A stretch of 64,000 nucleotides of DNA from Amphritea sp. (GTDB taxonomy: Bacteria > Pseudomonadota > Gammaproteobacteria > Pseudomonadales > Balneatricaceae). Of this stretch, positions 36,301 to 45,222 are shown piece by piece. The notes under the pieces were generated by a model that saw only the letters and a program-made list of their open reading frames with translations, ran no database searches and had not been told where the DNA came from. How positions within the stretch are numbered: position 1 is the first letter of the stretch; every line of letters begins with the position of its first letter. Location: the NCBI GenBank assembly GCA_025800245.1, contig JAOXSA010000005.1:62001-126000 (forward strand). The letters run 5' to 3'. A program made the translations under genes and the position numbers.

Positions 36301-36485
36301 GCAAAGTCATTGCCGAAGGCGTGGAGACCTGCGAACACGGCCATATGCTGCTACAGATGGGCTGTGACTACGCTCAGGGCTACGGCATCGCCAGAGCGAT
36401 GCCGGCTGATCATCTGCCTGAGTGGATCAGAGAGTTCGAGGACGGTGAACGTTGTGCCGAGCTGAGCCTGCCTGAAGCTGTCTGA
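33330..36485 (+). CDS. Cache-PAS-GGDEF-EAL membrane protein, probable CTG start
   Basis: The longest frame with a standard start begins at GTG 33393, but this would cut the N-terminal helix. Reading in frame from CTG 33330 gives ILRHKIVFAFLLSLIAGVLLVS, a typical signal-anchor. AGGAG (33317-33321) lies eight bases before that CTG. The only nearby ATG (33325) is out of frame and stops after two codons. The protein (about 1,051 residues) has a periplasmic dCache-like domain, a second membrane span (about 295-320), two PAS domains with PAC motifs, GGDEF with an intact RLGGDEFVLL, and EAL with an intact IGAEALIRW and DDFGTGYSSLTYFKRLP. Both catalytic sites look active, so it is a candidate bifunctional cyclic-di-GMP enzyme that senses an external ligand. 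Confidence 0.9.
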   Translation: MILRHKIVFAFLLSLIAGVLLVSLFLEHSLKAFAVDHWSRNQMLVVNTLSNRIHGKIHDARRLLEYTASQPLFQSLDSADQINLEVSGIPARQETEKRRVLSQLSMAEGPFSLNFIVLPNGDHYLTSPYAVQKTLQQYNLSSRTYFQQTRASGDTVISDSYLGADGKLAIAINTPLRDKNQQLVGYLGGVIHLNDLSEMLSSDKIAPFEKAALLDSQGTLIAHSDNRVINNLANQSQSAYLSQLQYWHQLLSNQTSTDARTQQSVDANGEQWLNFIKPMPGGWTLIIQRRIDSVLGDFTRHISDTILLIGFILLSVCGFGIWVSMILSGRWAATAQKLKQANDSLETHVEKRTKELNQTKQQLQLALEGSSLGLWDWYIDSGKTILDDNWGRLLGLNVLEMQPTTIDSWLERVHPDDRKFLLQFTRHKSGYRHVECVLRMQHRNGDWLWIECRGMIARYNREGTPSRLIGTVRDISMRKETEAQLRQSARVFEHAHEGIMITDSSNRIINVNRAFTELTGYTYDEVVGQHPSILNSGHQSKEFYSKLWYDLDSQGYWKGEIWNRKKNGELYAEQLTITALRNSSGETDQYIGIFSDITHIKEQQNRLEQMAHYDALTGLPNRILLADRMEQTLSHTNRMENLLAVAYLDLDDFKPINDRLGHAVGDKLLVAVAKRLKECVRGDDTVSRLGGDEFVLLLPEQESVEQSNLAIDRIIKKLTEPYYIKGNKLTVSASIGISLYPLDNSDADTLLRHADQAMYTAKQAGRNRYHYFDPNLEQVAKQQQDALSGIEHALEHNEFALFYQPKVNMRTRQVIGAEALIRWQHPEHGLLFPDSFLPAIENTRLSVELGHWVIGQALMQLNEWHQQGLRLNISVNIAARHLESEHFIPRLKELLVHYPDLPAQSLELEILETSALEEMTKVALIIDECHKLGITVALDDFGTGYSSLTYFKRLPVDTVKIDRSFVIDMLEDEEDLTIVEGVIGLANAFQRKVIAEGVETCEHGHMLLQMGCDYAQGYGIARAMPADHLPEWIREFEDGERCAELSLPEAV

Positions 36486-36580
36486 AGCGTTTCAGTATCA
36501 ACCGACCATATAATCTTTCAGCCCCTCTATTCCTGCCAACAGCAACAGTCTCAGCCGCAGCATCACTTTATTTCAGACAC

Positions 36581-36616
36581 AAAAAAGCCCGCACTCTCTC
36601 GAGCACGGGCTTTTTC
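36581..36616. terminator. bidirectional terminator between GGDEF-EAL gene and fusA
   Basis: A ten-pair stem around GCCCG...CGGGC (with two G-U pairs on the minus strand) has A and T runs on its flanks. It ends fusA leftward and the GGDEF-EAL transcript rightward. Confidence 0.9.
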
Positions 36617-36630
36617 TTAACTAACTGAAA

Positions 36631-38715
36631 TTAGTTAGCGTTCTTTTCTTTCTGCTCAGCGATAACCTGCTCTGCAACCTGTGCAGGACAAGCAGCGTAG
36701 TGAGAGAACTCCATAGAGAACTGACCACGACCAGAAGTCATAGTACGCAGGTGACCGATGTAACCGAACATTTCAGACAGAGGAACGTCTGCCTTGATAC
36801 GTACGCCAGTAGTACCTGCTTCCTGACCAGAGATCATGCCACGACGACGGTTCAGGTCACCGATAACATCACCTACGTGATCTTCAGGAGTGAACACGTC
36901 AACCTTCATGATTGGTTCCAGCAGCTGCGGACCCGCTTTAGGCATAGACTGACGGAACGCGCCTTTCGCAGCGATTTCGAATGCTACTGCAGAGGAGTCA
37001 ACCGCGTGGTAACCACCGTCGAACAGCTCGATCTCAACGTCCAGTACAGGGAAGCCAGCCAGAGGACCGGTATCCATCATACCTGCGAAGCCTTTCTCGA
37101 TCGCTGGGAAGAATTCCTTAGGAACGTTACCACCCACAACGGTAGAAGAGAAAGTGAAGCCAGTGTTCTGCTCGCCTGGCTTGATGCGGTAATCGATCTT
37201 ACCGAACTGACCAGAACCACCAGACTGCTTCTTGTGCGTGTAGCTGTCTTCGATTGGCTGAGTGATAGTCTCACGGTATGCAACCTGTGGCTGACCTACT
37301 TCCAGCTCAACGCCGTAAGTACGCTTCAGGATGTCTACTTTGATATCCAGGTGCAGCTCACCCATACCTTTCAGGATGGTTTCGCCGGAATCTTCGTCAG
37401 TTTCAACAACGAAAGATGGATCTTCTGCAACCATCTTACCGATGGCAACACCCATCTTCTCAGTAGAACCTTTGTCCTTAGGAGTAACAGCGATGGAGAT
37501 TACCGGCTCTGGGAAGATCATTGGTTCCAGAGTACATGGGTTCTTCTGATCACACAGAGTGTGACCGGTCTGAACGTTCTTCATACCAACGATCGCCAGG
37601 ATGTCACCTGCCTGAGCAGAGTTCAGCTCAGTACGCTCGTCAGCGTGCATCTCAACCATACGGCCGATACGCTCAGTCTTACCAGTGTAAGAGTTCAGGA
37701 TGGTATCACCCTTGTTCAGTACACCGGAGTAGATACGGATAAAGGTCAGGGCGCCGAAACGGTCGTCCATGATCTTGAATGCCAGTGCGCGGAAAGGCTC
37801 GTCAGTAGATACAGTTGCTACTTCGCCAGTTGGCTCACCGGTTTCTTCGTCAGTCAGAGGCTGAGCGTCAACTTCGGTTGGGCTTGGCAGGTAGTCAACA
37901 ACCGCGTCCAGAACCAGCTGAACACCTTTGTTCTTGAATGCAGAACCACAGTAAGTCGGGAAGAAGTCCATAGTACGGGTACCCTGACGGATACAACGCT
38001 TGATATCTTCCATAGAAGGCTCTTCACCATCCATGTAAGCCATCATCAGGTCATCGTCCTGCTCAACGGCAGTCTCGATCAGCTTCTCGTGGTACTCTTC
38101 AACCTGATCAACCATATCTTCTGGGATATCGATGATTTCGAAGTTTTCTGGCAGGCCAGAATCATCCCACTGGTAAGCGGTCTTGGACAGGATGTCTACC
38201 ACGCCGGAGAAGTTGTCTTCACGGCCGATTGGCAGAGTCATAACCAGCGGGTTAGCACCCAGTACGTTTTCAACCTGATCAACAACGCGCAGGAAGTCTG
38301 CACCGATACGGTCCAGCTTGTTTACGAAGATGATACGAGCAACTTCAGATTCGTTAGCGTAACGCCAGTTAGTCTCGGACTGAGGCTCAACACCACCAGA
38401 ACCACAGAATACACCAACACCACCATCCAGTACTTTCAGGGAACGGTATACTTCAACGGTGAAGTCAACGTGTCCAGGAGTATCGATGATGTTCAGACGG
38501 TGGTCTTTCCAGAAACAGGTAGTCGCCGCTGACTGGATGGTAATACCACGCTCAGCTTCCTGCTCCATGAAGTCAGTTGTAGATTCACCATCGTGAACCT
38601 CACCAGTCTTGTGGATCTTACCGGTCAGCTTCAGGATACGTTCAGTAGTGGTAGTTTTACCCGCGTCTACGTGGGCAAAAATACCGATATTACGGTAGTG
38701 TGATAAGTCAGCCAT
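36631..38715 (-). CDS. fusA: translation elongation factor G (stand-alone copy)
   Basis: The protein (694 residues) drives ribosome translocation with GTP. G1 is [17 protein letters not shown]2 is around [10 protein letters not shown]3 is IDTPGHVDF and G4 is FVNKLDRIG, followed by domains II-V of normal length. It stands alone, not next to rpsL-rpsG-tufA. It may therefore be the second EF-G (FusB/fusA2-like) found in several gammaproteobacteria; the first would be in the str operon outside this window. Acidic composition and FHWKD-like stretches do not suggest a tetracycline-resistance protein. The 183-bp upstream gap holds a 14-bp tandem repeat. Confidence 0.94.
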   Translation of the reverse strand: MADLSHYRNIGIFAHVDAGKTTTTERILKLTGKIHKTGEVHDGESTTDFMEQEAERGITIQSAATTCFWKDHRLNIIDTPGHVDFTVEVYRSLKVLDGGVGVFCGSGGVEPQSETNWRYANESEVARIIFVNKLDRIGADFLRVVDQVENVLGANPLVMTLPIGREDNFSGVVDILSKTAYQWDDSGLPENFEIIDIPEDMVDQVEEYHEKLIETAVEQDDDLMMAYMDGEEPSMEDIKRCIRQGTRTMDFFPTYCGSAFKNKGVQLVLDAVVDYLPSPTEVDAQPLTDEETGEPTGEVATVSTDEPFRALAFKIMDDRFGALTFIRIYSGVLNKGDTILNSYTGKTERIGRMVEMHADERTELNSAQAGDILAIVGMKNVQTGHTLCDQKNPCTLEPMIFPEPVISIAVTPKDKGSTEKMGVAIGKMVAEDPSFVVETDEDSGETILKGMGELHLDIKVDILKRTYGVELEVGQPQVAYRETITQPIEDSYTHKKQSGGSGQFGKIDYRIKPGEQNTGFTFSSTVVGGNVPKEFFPAIEKGFAGMMDTGPLAGFPVLDVEIELFDGGYHAVDSSAVAFEIAAKGAFRQSMPKAGPQLLEPIMKVDVFTPEDHVGDVIGDLNRRRGMISGQEAGTTGVRIKADVPLSEMFGYIGHLRTMTSGRGQFSMEFSHYAACPAQVAEQVIAEQKEKNAN

Positions 38716-38861
38716 TTCTTCACTCGAATGTTAAGGGCGTAAAATGCGCGGCATTATACAGCATTCATTGACATTTGTAGATATTTTAAGCAAAAGAATA
38801 ATCCCCGCTTTAATATCAACGCGTAATGTAAGTTTTTCGGATTTCAGAATCTCTACAGAAC

Positions 38862-38889
38862 AACTTCTATAGCACAACTTCTATAGCAC
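38862..38889. repeat. perfect 14-bp tandem duplication
   Basis: The unit AACTTCTATAGCAC occurs twice head to tail between fusA and the phosphoribosyltransferase gene. It is small and of uncertain meaning. Confidence 0.85.
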
Positions 38890-38898
38890 AGAAGTGTG

Positions 38899-39462
38899 TC
38901 AGATTCCGTATTCCTCAAAGATCGCTTTAAGACCTGGCTTGTTCGCCATCATCTCTTCCCGGTCCAGTCCCTGCAGTTCATGCGGGAACACCAGCCAGTC
39001 TTCCGACTTGTGCAGGTAGTAGTCCGGTTCCAGATCAGTCTTGTTGTTTGATGGTTTGAACCACGGTGTAGCGATACGGATATCATGTGGCGTGTTCAGA
39101 CGCGCCTTCTCTTTCAACGTATCAATCACCGCTTTGATACTCAGACCGGTATCAAACACATCATCCACAATCAGCAGAGAATCCGGCTGATTGATATTAC
39201 GGATCAGGTAATCCAGGCCATGTACCCGAACCTCTTTACCGCGGGTACCGATGCCTGTGTAGGAGGAAGTACGGATAGAGATATGGTCGGTTTTCACGCC
39301 CAGATTATCCAGTAGTTCCTGCACCGCGATACCCACCGGAGTACCGCCACGCCAGACGCCTACAATAAAGTCAGGACGGAAGCCGCTTTTATGCACTTCC
39401 AGCGCCAGCCGGAAAGAATCTTCCAGCAGGTCCTGCGCGCTCAGATATACTTTTTCAGTCAT
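38899..39462 (-). CDS. hypoxanthine/guanine phosphoribosyltransferase family protein
   Basis: The start at 39462 (MTEKVYLSAQDLLEDSF) is preceded by AGGCAG and gives 187 residues; longer in-frame extension to 39483 lacks support. The PRPP-binding loop is LLIVDDVFDTGLSIKAV, and the earlier GVWRGGTPVG matches the pyrophosphate loop. It salvages purine bases to nucleotides. The divergent purine permease gene supports a hypoxanthine-type substrate. The gene is close in pattern to the hypoxanthine phosphoribosyltransferases of Pseudomonas relatives. Confidence 0.9.
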   Translation of the reverse strand: MTEKVYLSAQDLLEDSFRLALEVHKSGFRPDFIVGVWRGGTPVGIAVQELLDNLGVKTDHISIRTSSYTGIGTRGKEVRVHGLDYLIRNINQPDSLLIVDDVFDTGLSIKAVIDTLKEKARLNTPHDIRIATPWFKPSNNKTDLEPDYYLHKSEDWLVFPHELQGLDREEMMANKPGLKAIFEEYGI

Positions 39463-39673
39463 ATTTCTGCCTAACCTGCCCACAACGATTGTCGCCGTGG
39501 ACTGTTGAAAACCGCGCTACTGTACGGATTCTGTTCAATACACGCAACTTTAGTCGCAGTTTTTTTGATGTTGGTTCTTGTCGACTATCACCAAACCTTG
39601 GTAGCCTTGCCGGTTTCTTGCTGGTCAGACCAAAGGACCAGCCTCCAGGAACCTCCTAGACGGAATTGATTCC

Positions 39674-40972
39674 ATGAACGCTCTGAACCAATACTTCAAG
39701 ATTTCAGAACGCGGCAGCGATATTTCGACCGAGATCCGGGCCGGTTTCACGACCTTCCTGACGATGTCCTATATCCTGTTCGTCAACCCACAGATTCTCA
39801 GTCTGGCGGGCATGCCAGCCAATGATGTGGCGATTGCCACCGCACTGGCCGCTGCGGTTGCGACCCTGATCATGGGTATTTTTGCCAACTTCCCGTTCGC
39901 GCTGGCGCCGGGTATGGGTCTGAACGCCTACTTCACTTTCGGGGTTGTCAAAGGCATGGGCGTCGACTGGCAGATCGCACTGGTCGCCGTCTTTATCGAA
40001 GGTCTGATCTTTATGGCGCTGGCGATGACCGGCGTACGGACCAAACTGATCAATGCCATCCCGCACTGCATCAAGATCGCCACCATGACCGGTATCGGTC
40101 TGTTTCTGGCGATCATCGGTTTCCAGGGCGCCGGTCTGACCGTCGATCATCCGGCAACACTGGTGACGCTGGGTAACCTGCACGATCCGAAAACGCTGCT
40201 GGCACTGGGCGGTATCATTCTGATCGCGGCGCTGATCGTCCGTGAAGTCAAAGGTGCGATCCTGATCGGTATCGTCAGCCTGACCCTGATCGCCTGGATT
40301 ACAGGTCTGTCTCCGGCACCGGAAAGCATCGTGGCGATGCCAAGCCTGCCAAAAGAGACCTTTATGGCACTGGATTTCAGCCAGATCTTTAACGCCACCC
40401 TGATCACCGTGGTAATCGCCTTCCTGTTCGTCGATATCTTCGACACTGCCGGTACCCTGATCGGTGTCGGTCGTCTGGGTGGATTCCTGGACAAGAAAGG
40501 TGAACTGCCGGGAGCTGACAAAGCCTTCATGGCAGATGCCACCGGTACTACCGCAGGTTCTCTGCTGGGTACCAGCACCGTCACCACCTACATCGAATCC
40601 GCCACCGGTATCGAAGAAGGTGGCCGCACCGGTCTGACCGCGGTAACCGTTGCTGCGCTGTTCCTGCTGGCGCTGTTCTTCACACCGCTGTTCACCTCGG
40701 TACCGGCACTGGCAACCGCACCAGCGCTGATCGTTGTCGGCGCGATGATGATGACCGCCGCCCGCGACATGGACTGGACTAAATTGGAAGACGGTGTACC
40801 GGCGTTCCTGACCATCATTGCGATGCCGTTCACTTACTCCATCGCTCACGGTATTACCCTGGGTGTGATCTCTTTCGTACTGATCCGCCTGATCACCGGT
40901 AAGACCAGCGATATTCATCCGCTGATGTGGATTCTGGCTATCGCTCTGATCGCCTACCACGCCTTTATCTGA
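39674..40972 (+). CDS. AzgA-type NCS2 purine (adenine/hypoxanthine/guanine) permease
   Basis: The 432-residue inner-membrane protein of 12-14 segments is of the AzgA/GhxP subfamily: YFKISERGSDISTEIRAGFTTFLTMSYILFVNP at the N-terminus, FALAPGMGLNAYFTF, FLFVDIFDTAGTLIGV and GTSTVTTYIESATGIEEGGRTGLTA. It imports purine bases by proton symport. It is divergent from the phosphoribosyltransferase gene across 211 bp that include a GCTGGTC-n9-GACCAGC hairpin (39620-39642). A terminator follows. Confidence 0.95.
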   Translation: MNALNQYFKISERGSDISTEIRAGFTTFLTMSYILFVNPQILSLAGMPANDVAIATALAAAVATLIMGIFANFPFALAPGMGLNAYFTFGVVKGMGVDWQIALVAVFIEGLIFMALAMTGVRTKLINAIPHCIKIATMTGIGLFLAIIGFQGAGLTVDHPATLVTLGNLHDPKTLLALGGIILIAALIVREVKGAILIGIVSLTLIAWITGLSPAPESIVAMPSLPKETFMALDFSQIFNATLITVVIAFLFVDIFDTAGTLIGVGRLGGFLDKKGELPGADKAFMADATGTTAGSLLGTSTVTTYIESATGIEEGGRTGLTAVTVAALFLLALFFTPLFTSVPALATAPALIVVGAMMMTAARDMDWTKLEDGVPAFLTIIAMPFTYSIAHGITLGVISFVLIRLITGKTSDIHPLMWILAIALIAYHAFI

Positions 40973-41003
40973 GGCGCTGGCATCTACAGCATTACAGATA
41001 CAG

Positions 41004-41031
41004 AAAAGGCGCTCAGATGAGCGCCTTTTTT
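41004..41031. terminator. terminator after the purine permease
   Basis: GGCGCTCA-ga-TGAGCGCC with preceding AAAA and following TTTTTT. It may also act on the convergent cytochrome gene transcript. Confidence 0.93.
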
Positions 41032-41048
41032 ATGAATTCTCAAAACGG

Positions 41049-41477
41049 TCATTGCAAACCGCCCCGCTGTAGCCAGGCCTGATACACAGGATCTGGCCAG
41101 TGGCTCTGCAGATAACTGATCAGGGCTTCAGATTCCGCTTCAGATACCTGATTCCCAAAAGCCGGCATTGAACCGCCCAACGGCACACCGCCGATTTCGA
41201 TGGTCTTCTTCAGCCCTTTCAGGGGGTGATGCCAGGTGTGTGCGGTACCGTTCAACGGCGGTGGCGGATAGCGGCCATCCGCCAGAGGTTTATGCCACTC
41301 AGCCGTACCCTGCGCATCCACACCATGACAACCGATGCAGAACTGATCATACAGAACGGTACCTCTTGCCACCTGACTGGCGGTATACCAGCGCCCTTCG
41401 ACGGTGGGCTCTGATTCACTGCATCCGCCAGCCACAACCACTGCAGTCAGCAAGAGTGCCGGTCTCAGTGCGCGCAT
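41049..41477 (-). CDS. lipoprotein cytochrome c, copper locus
   Basis: The start at 41477 (MRALRPALLLTAVVVAGGC) gives a lipoprotein signal with lipobox ending in C19; longer starts lack this. One class I heme c site follows, CIGCH (47-51), with a possible axial Met in GGSMPAF. The length is 142 residues. The stop of the DUF411 gene overlaps its upstream region (2-nt spacing), so it belongs to the cueR-DUF411 operon. Its electron-transfer partner is unknown; placement suggests a role in copper handling or periplasmic oxidation. Confidence 0.9.
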   Translation of the reverse strand: MRALRPALLLTAVVVAGGCSESEPTVEGRWYTASQVARGTVLYDQFCIGCHGVDAQGTAEWHKPLADGRYPPPPLNGTAHTWHHPLKGLKKTIEIGGVPLGGSMPAFGNQVSEAESEALISYLQSHWPDPVYQAWLQRGGLQ

Positions 41478-41478
41478 C

Positions 41479-41961
41479 TCAGTAATCCTGATAGGCGTTA
41501 AACACGTCAACCCGGTTCTGCTCATCCACAGAATACACTGCAAAGGAATCTTTACGGGCATCAGGCATATCCATTCCTGGCCCTCCCGATGGCATACCCG
41601 GTACGGTCAGTAGACGGATAGGACTGTCCCTGTTGAGCAGGCGCTTAATATCCTGCGCCGGCACATGACCTTCAATTACTTTGCCGTTAACTACCGCGGT
41701 ATGACAGCTGGCCGCCTGCTGCGGTACACCCAGGCGTTGCTTATGATCGGCCATATTGTCGACCACCTGATCATCAACGTTGAAGTTGTGCTCTTCAAGG
41801 TGCTCAATCCAGGCTTTACAGCAGCCACAGCTTTCGCTGCGGTACACCGTGATATCCCACGCCCGCTCTGTTTTATTCTCAGCCCAGACCGGATTACCCG
41901 CCTGCGCCACCGATGTCAGCCCAGTCATCAGGGCGACTAAAAAAAACGTTACAAATCGCAT
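41479..41961 (-). CDS. DUF411 metal-binding periplasmic protein
   Basis: The start at 41961 (MRFVTFFLVALMTGLTSVAQAG) gives a clear signal peptide and 160 residues. The DUF411 core shows ITVYRSESCGCCKAWIEHL with C45, C47 and C48, and a later ASCHTAVVNGKVIEGHVPAQDI, a thioredoxin-like copper-binding fold. Residues 133-141 are Met/Gly-rich (PGMPSGGPGMDMPD), typical of copper binding. It lies 4 bp after the cueR stop in the same operon. A copper chaperone or sequestration role is the family's usual proposal. Confidence 0.92.
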   Translation of the reverse strand: MRFVTFFLVALMTGLTSVAQAGNPVWAENKTERAWDITVYRSESCGCCKAWIEHLEEHNFNVDDQVVDNMADHKQRLGVPQQAASCHTAVVNGKVIEGHVPAQDIKRLLNRDSPIRLLTVPGMPSGGPGMDMPDARKDSFAVYSVDEQNRVDVFNAYQDY

Positions 41962-41965
41962 AATG

Positions 41966-42385
41966 CTACTCCGGCTCTGTCCCACTACTGCCAGCACAGA
42001 TGCCATTCAACTGATCCAGAATCGGGCATTCAGCCTGTTCATCGCCGCGACACTGAACCGTTACTTCTATCAACATGGCACGCATCTGTTGCAGTGCCTC
42101 TATCTGTGCGTCGATACGCTGAATCTGCTGTTCTGCTTTTTGCTTAACGCTGGCACTGGTGCGCTGCGGATTCTGTGACAGTTCCAGCAGCTCCCGGCTC
42201 TCTTCCAGTGAAAAACCCATATCCCGCGCCCGCTTGATAAAGCGCAGTATTTTCAACTGCTGTTCATCATAGTAGCGATAGCCATTAGCCGCCCGGGAGG
42301 CAGCAGGAATAACACCCTGCTGCTCGTAAAAGCGGATCGTTTTACTGCTCAGCCCCGTGGCCTGAGCGGCTTGTGAAATATTCAT
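41966..42385 (-). CDS. cueR: MerR-family copper-responsive regulator CueR
   Basis: The start at 42385 (MNISQAAQATGLSSKTIRFYEQQGVIP) gives the MerR HTH-wing at the N-terminus, a dimerisation helix and the C-terminal metal loop CRGDEQAECPIL. Two cysteines eight residues apart are characteristic of Cu(I)-sensing CueR. It activates copA-type promoters with overlong spacers; such a site is seen upstream of copA at 42931-42961. It leads a leftward operon with DUF411 and cytochrome genes. Confidence 0.95.
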   Translation of the reverse strand: MNISQAAQATGLSSKTIRFYEQQGVIPAASRAANGYRYYDEQQLKILRFIKRARDMGFSLEESRELLELSQNPQRTSASVKQKAEQQIQRIDAQIEALQQMRAMLIEVTVQCRGDEQAECPILDQLNGICAGSSGTEPE

Positions 42386-42434
42386 AGAACACTCCAGCAC
42401 AAAACCCAGAAATAAAATGACAGATCAGATTGAT

Positions 42435-42797
42435 TCAGCTGAGATGATACGGTCCTGGCGAATGGTAAATGGCAGAGCGATCAGCCGATCGGTAAAAAAT
42501 GCGCTGTTCGTTCACTCCCGGCAAACCCGATGGGTGAAGATCGGCGAAGGACTGCACTATCACCGTCGCTGACAGACCGCTACAGCAGGTGACCTCAGCG
42601 CTGCATTCAACGCTATCACAGCCCTTCATTGCGCCATCATCAGAGGCATCGCAAGCAACGCTGACGCAGTCCGCCATAGCCGCATCCCCGGCAGATGTCA
42701 TCGGCATCATCCGGGTATCGGCTTGCAGAGGCAGACTCAGCAGGCAGATCAGCAGCAATGTCAGGGATCTGAGCAGATTCATAAGATCAGTTTTCAA
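42435..42797 (-). CDS. small periplasmic Cys/Met-rich protein, copper locus
   Basis: The 120-residue protein has a signal peptide (MNLLRSLTLLLICLLSLPLQA; ATG at 42782 or five codons earlier). The mature part is rich in Met and Cys: MMPMT, DCVSVACDAS, GCDSVECSAEVTCC. This suits binding of Cu(I). Between cueR and copA, transcribed leftward, it is probably expressed with the copper response. I do not recognise a named family. Confidence 0.75.
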   Translation of the reverse strand: MKTDLMNLLRSLTLLLICLLSLPLQADTRMMPMTSAGDAAMADCVSVACDASDDGAMKGCDSVECSAEVTCCSGLSATVIVQSFADLHPSGLPGVNEQRIFYRSADRSAIYHSPGPYHLS

Positions 42798-42930
42798 ACG
42801 CTATTCTGAATAATAGGGTCTACCGAAATTTCCTGAAAAGCAACTGCCGCTGTTCATGATTAATGATCTGATGAGATGTCTGATTGATGGACCCGATTGA
42901 TTGTCTGCCAGTATCAATCGACAATAATCG

Positions 42931-42961
42931 TTGACCTTACAGTGACTGGAAGCTCTACTCT
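42931..42961 (+). promoter_or_regulatory. CueR-type promoter of copA
   Basis: TTGACC (42931-42936), a 19-bp spacer and TACTCT (42956-42961) form the overlong MerR-type promoter. The CueR dyad overlaps it: ACCTTAC...GGAAGCT (42934-42954) fits the consensus ACCTTCC...GGAAGGT in both arms. It lies about 32 bp upstream of the copA start. Confidence 0.93.
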
Positions 42962-42992
42962 TATTACCAGTTAAAAATTTCTGGAATGCACC

Positions 42993-45218
42993 ATGACTAC
43001 CACACTCCTTCTGGAAAACGTCTCCTGTGCCGGCTGTGTTAAAAAAATCGAAAAAGGGATCAACGCCCTGCCGGATGTCGAGACCGCCAGTGTCGATTTC
43101 CCACAACGTCGTCTGAATGTTGAAGGTGAAATCAGCAACGAAATCCTGATCGCCGCACTCGCGGATATTGGCTACCGTAGCCGTCCGGCCAGTAACGAAG
43201 CGGAAGACCGTGCCCGCCAGAAGGCTCAGCAGGCAGAACAGTACCGTCACCATATGCGTAACACCGCTTTCGCGATGGCACTGAGTATACCGTTGATGAT
43301 CGGCGGCATGCTGATGGATGAGATGACGGTGAGTACCGCGCAGGACCAGATACTGTGGGGCGCGGTGGGCCTGCTGACTCTGGCGGTACTGGTATTCCCG
43401 GGACGCCACTTCTTCACCGGTGCGCTCACGGCACTGAAAAATGGCAGCGCCACCATGGACACCCTGATCGCCATCGGTACCGGCAGCGCCTGGCTCTATT
43501 CCATGGCGGTTGTACTGTTTCCGCAGATGCTGCCGGAAGGCTCACGACACCTGTATTTCGAAGCCGCCGCGATGATTATCGGCCTGATCAACTTCGGCCT
43601 GGCGCTGGAGATACGTGCCCGGGGCCGTACTTCAGAAGCAGTAGAGCGACTGCTGAATCTGCAACCGAAAACCGCACGAGTGGTACGCAACGACAAAGAG
43701 CAGGATCTGCCGCTGGATCTGGTGGTGGTAGACGATCTGCTGCGCATCCGCCCGGGCGAACAGATTCCGGTGGATGCGGTGGTGGTTGAAGGCCACAGCC
43801 GTATCGACGAATCGATGCTCAGCGGTGAGCCCGTTCCGGTCAGCAAGATTGAAGGTGACAGCGTCAGTGCCGGCACCCTGAACCGTTCCGGCAGCCTGTT
43901 GATCAGAGCCGAGAAGGTTGGCGCCGATACCGCCCTGAGTCGCATTATCGAGATGGTTAAACAGGCCCAGGCCAGTAAACCGGAGATCTCCCGACTGGCA
44001 GACACTATCGCCGGCATTTTCGTCCCGGTGGTGATCGGTATTGCAATACTGACCGCGGCACTCTGGTACCTGTTCGGCCCGGAACCCCAGCTGGCCTATA
44101 TGCTGGTTACCGCGACCACTGTTCTCATCATCGCCTGTCCCTGCGCTCTGGGGCTGGCCACCCCCATGTCGGTCATGGTTGGCGTTGGTAAGGCTGCTGA
44201 ATATGGCATTCTGATCCGTAACGGTCAGACCCTGCAAACGGCATCAAAGCTGGACACCCTGATTCTGGATAAAACCGGCACCATTACCGAAGGCGCCCCC
44301 CGGGTTACCGAGGTCATCTGCCGTCAGGGCGATAGCCGTCAGATGCTGCAGCGGGTGGCGTCAATCGAAGCAGGATCCGAACACCCCCTGGCAGAAGCCA
44401 TCGTTCGCTATACCGCTGAACAGCAACTGGGAACCATGCCGGTAAAAAGCTTTAACAGCGTCAGCGGCCGTGGCGTGGAAGGTCTGGTCGAAGGCAGCCG
44501 GGTAGCGATTGGGAATCAGGCCTGGATGGCCGATCACGGTATCGATACCGGTGTAATTCAGGCGCAGGCAAACAGCCTGGCAGAGCAGGCCAGTACCCCG
44601 GTGTATATTGCGATTGATCAGCAACTAACAGGTCTGATCGCCATCAGCGACCCGGTACGGAATGATTCCGTCAGCGCTATTCAGCGACTGCAGCAGGAGG
44701 GCATCCGGGTAGTGATGCTCACCGGTGATAACCGCCACACAGCGGCGGCAGTGGCCCGACAAACCGGCGTCGATGATTTTATCGCCGAAGTCATGCCTGA
44801 ACAGAAAGCAGCCCAGGTTCAGCAACTGCAATCTCAGGGTGCGATTGTGGGCATGTGCGGTGACGGTATCAATGATGCACCGGCACTGGCGCAAGCGGAT
44901 GTTGGCTTTGCCATCGGTAACGGTACTGACGTAGCGATTGAGAGCGCCGATATGGTGCTGATCCGCAACTCACTGCATGCTGTTGCTGACGCTATCTCCC
45001 TGTCCCGGGCGACCCTGCGCAATATCCGCCAGAATCTGTTCGGCGCATTTATCTATAACACTCTGGGTATCCCGGTGGCCGCCGGTATTCTGTTCCCGTT
45101 CACCGGCCTGCTTCTGAATCCGGTGATTGCCGGTGCAGCCATGGCCTTCTCCTCAGTTACAGTGGTCAGCAATGCAAACCGCCTGCGGCTATTTAAACCG
45201 GAGACAAAGTCAGACTGA
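42993..45218 (+). CDS. copA: Cu(I)-exporting P1B-type ATPase CopA
   Basis: The 741-residue inner-membrane copper exporter has one N-terminal heavy-metal domain with CAGC (12-15), eight membrane helices, and TGES-like motif SGEPVP. The transport-site CPC is in IIACPCALGLATP, the phosphorylation site is ILDKTGTIT, the HP motif is SEHPLAEAI, and the hinge is GDGINDAPALAQADVG. The single metal-binding domain is usual for many Gammaproteobacteria. It is controlled by CueR from the promoter upstream. Confidence 0.97.
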   Translation: MTTTLLLENVSCAGCVKKIEKGINALPDVETASVDFPQRRLNVEGEISNEILIAALADIGYRSRPASNEAEDRARQKAQQAEQYRHHMRNTAFAMALSIPLMIGGMLMDEMTVSTAQDQILWGAVGLLTLAVLVFPGRHFFTGALTALKNGSATMDTLIAIGTGSAWLYSMAVVLFPQMLPEGSRHLYFEAAAMIIGLINFGLALEIRARGRTSEAVERLLNLQPKTARVVRNDKEQDLPLDLVVVDDLLRIRPGEQIPVDAVVVEGHSRIDESMLSGEPVPVSKIEGDSVSAGTLNRSGSLLIRAEKVGADTALSRIIEMVKQAQASKPEISRLADTIAGIFVPVVIGIAILTAALWYLFGPEPQLAYMLVTATTVLIIACPCALGLATPMSVMVGVGKAAEYGILIRNGQTLQTASKLDTLILDKTGTITEGAPRVTEVICRQGDSRQMLQRVASIEAGSEHPLAEAIVRYTAEQQLGTMPVKSFNSVSGRGVEGLVEGSRVAIGNQAWMADHGIDTGVIQAQANSLAEQASTPVYIAIDQQLTGLIAISDPVRNDSVSAIQRLQQEGIRVVMLTGDNRHTAAAVARQTGVDDFIAEVMPEQKAAQVQQLQSQGAIVGMCGDGINDAPALAQADVGFAIGNGTDVAIESADMVLIRNSLHAVADAISLSRATLRNIRQNLFGAFIYNTLGIPVAAGILFPFTGLLLNPVIAGAAMAFSSVTVVSNANRLRLFKPETKSD

Positions 45219-45222
45219 TGCG

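Noticed and set aside
36700..38532. 610-residue plus-strand open frame
   Set aside because: It is exactly antisense to EF-G, whose motifs are unmistakable; the long frame is a shadow of strongly biased codon use.
36631..38715. Ribosome-protection (Tet-type) resistance protein instead of EF-G
   Set aside because: The G-domain and domain IV motifs and overall length fit EF-G, and no mobile context is present.
39542..39557. Possible PurR box between phosphoribosyltransferase and permease genes
   Set aside because: Only about 10 of 16 positions match and the symmetry is poor; not enough to report as an operator.
39704..40960. 418-residue minus-strand open frame
   Set aside because: Shadow of the purine permease; low-complexity Asp/Gln/His/Arg-rich translation without any domain.
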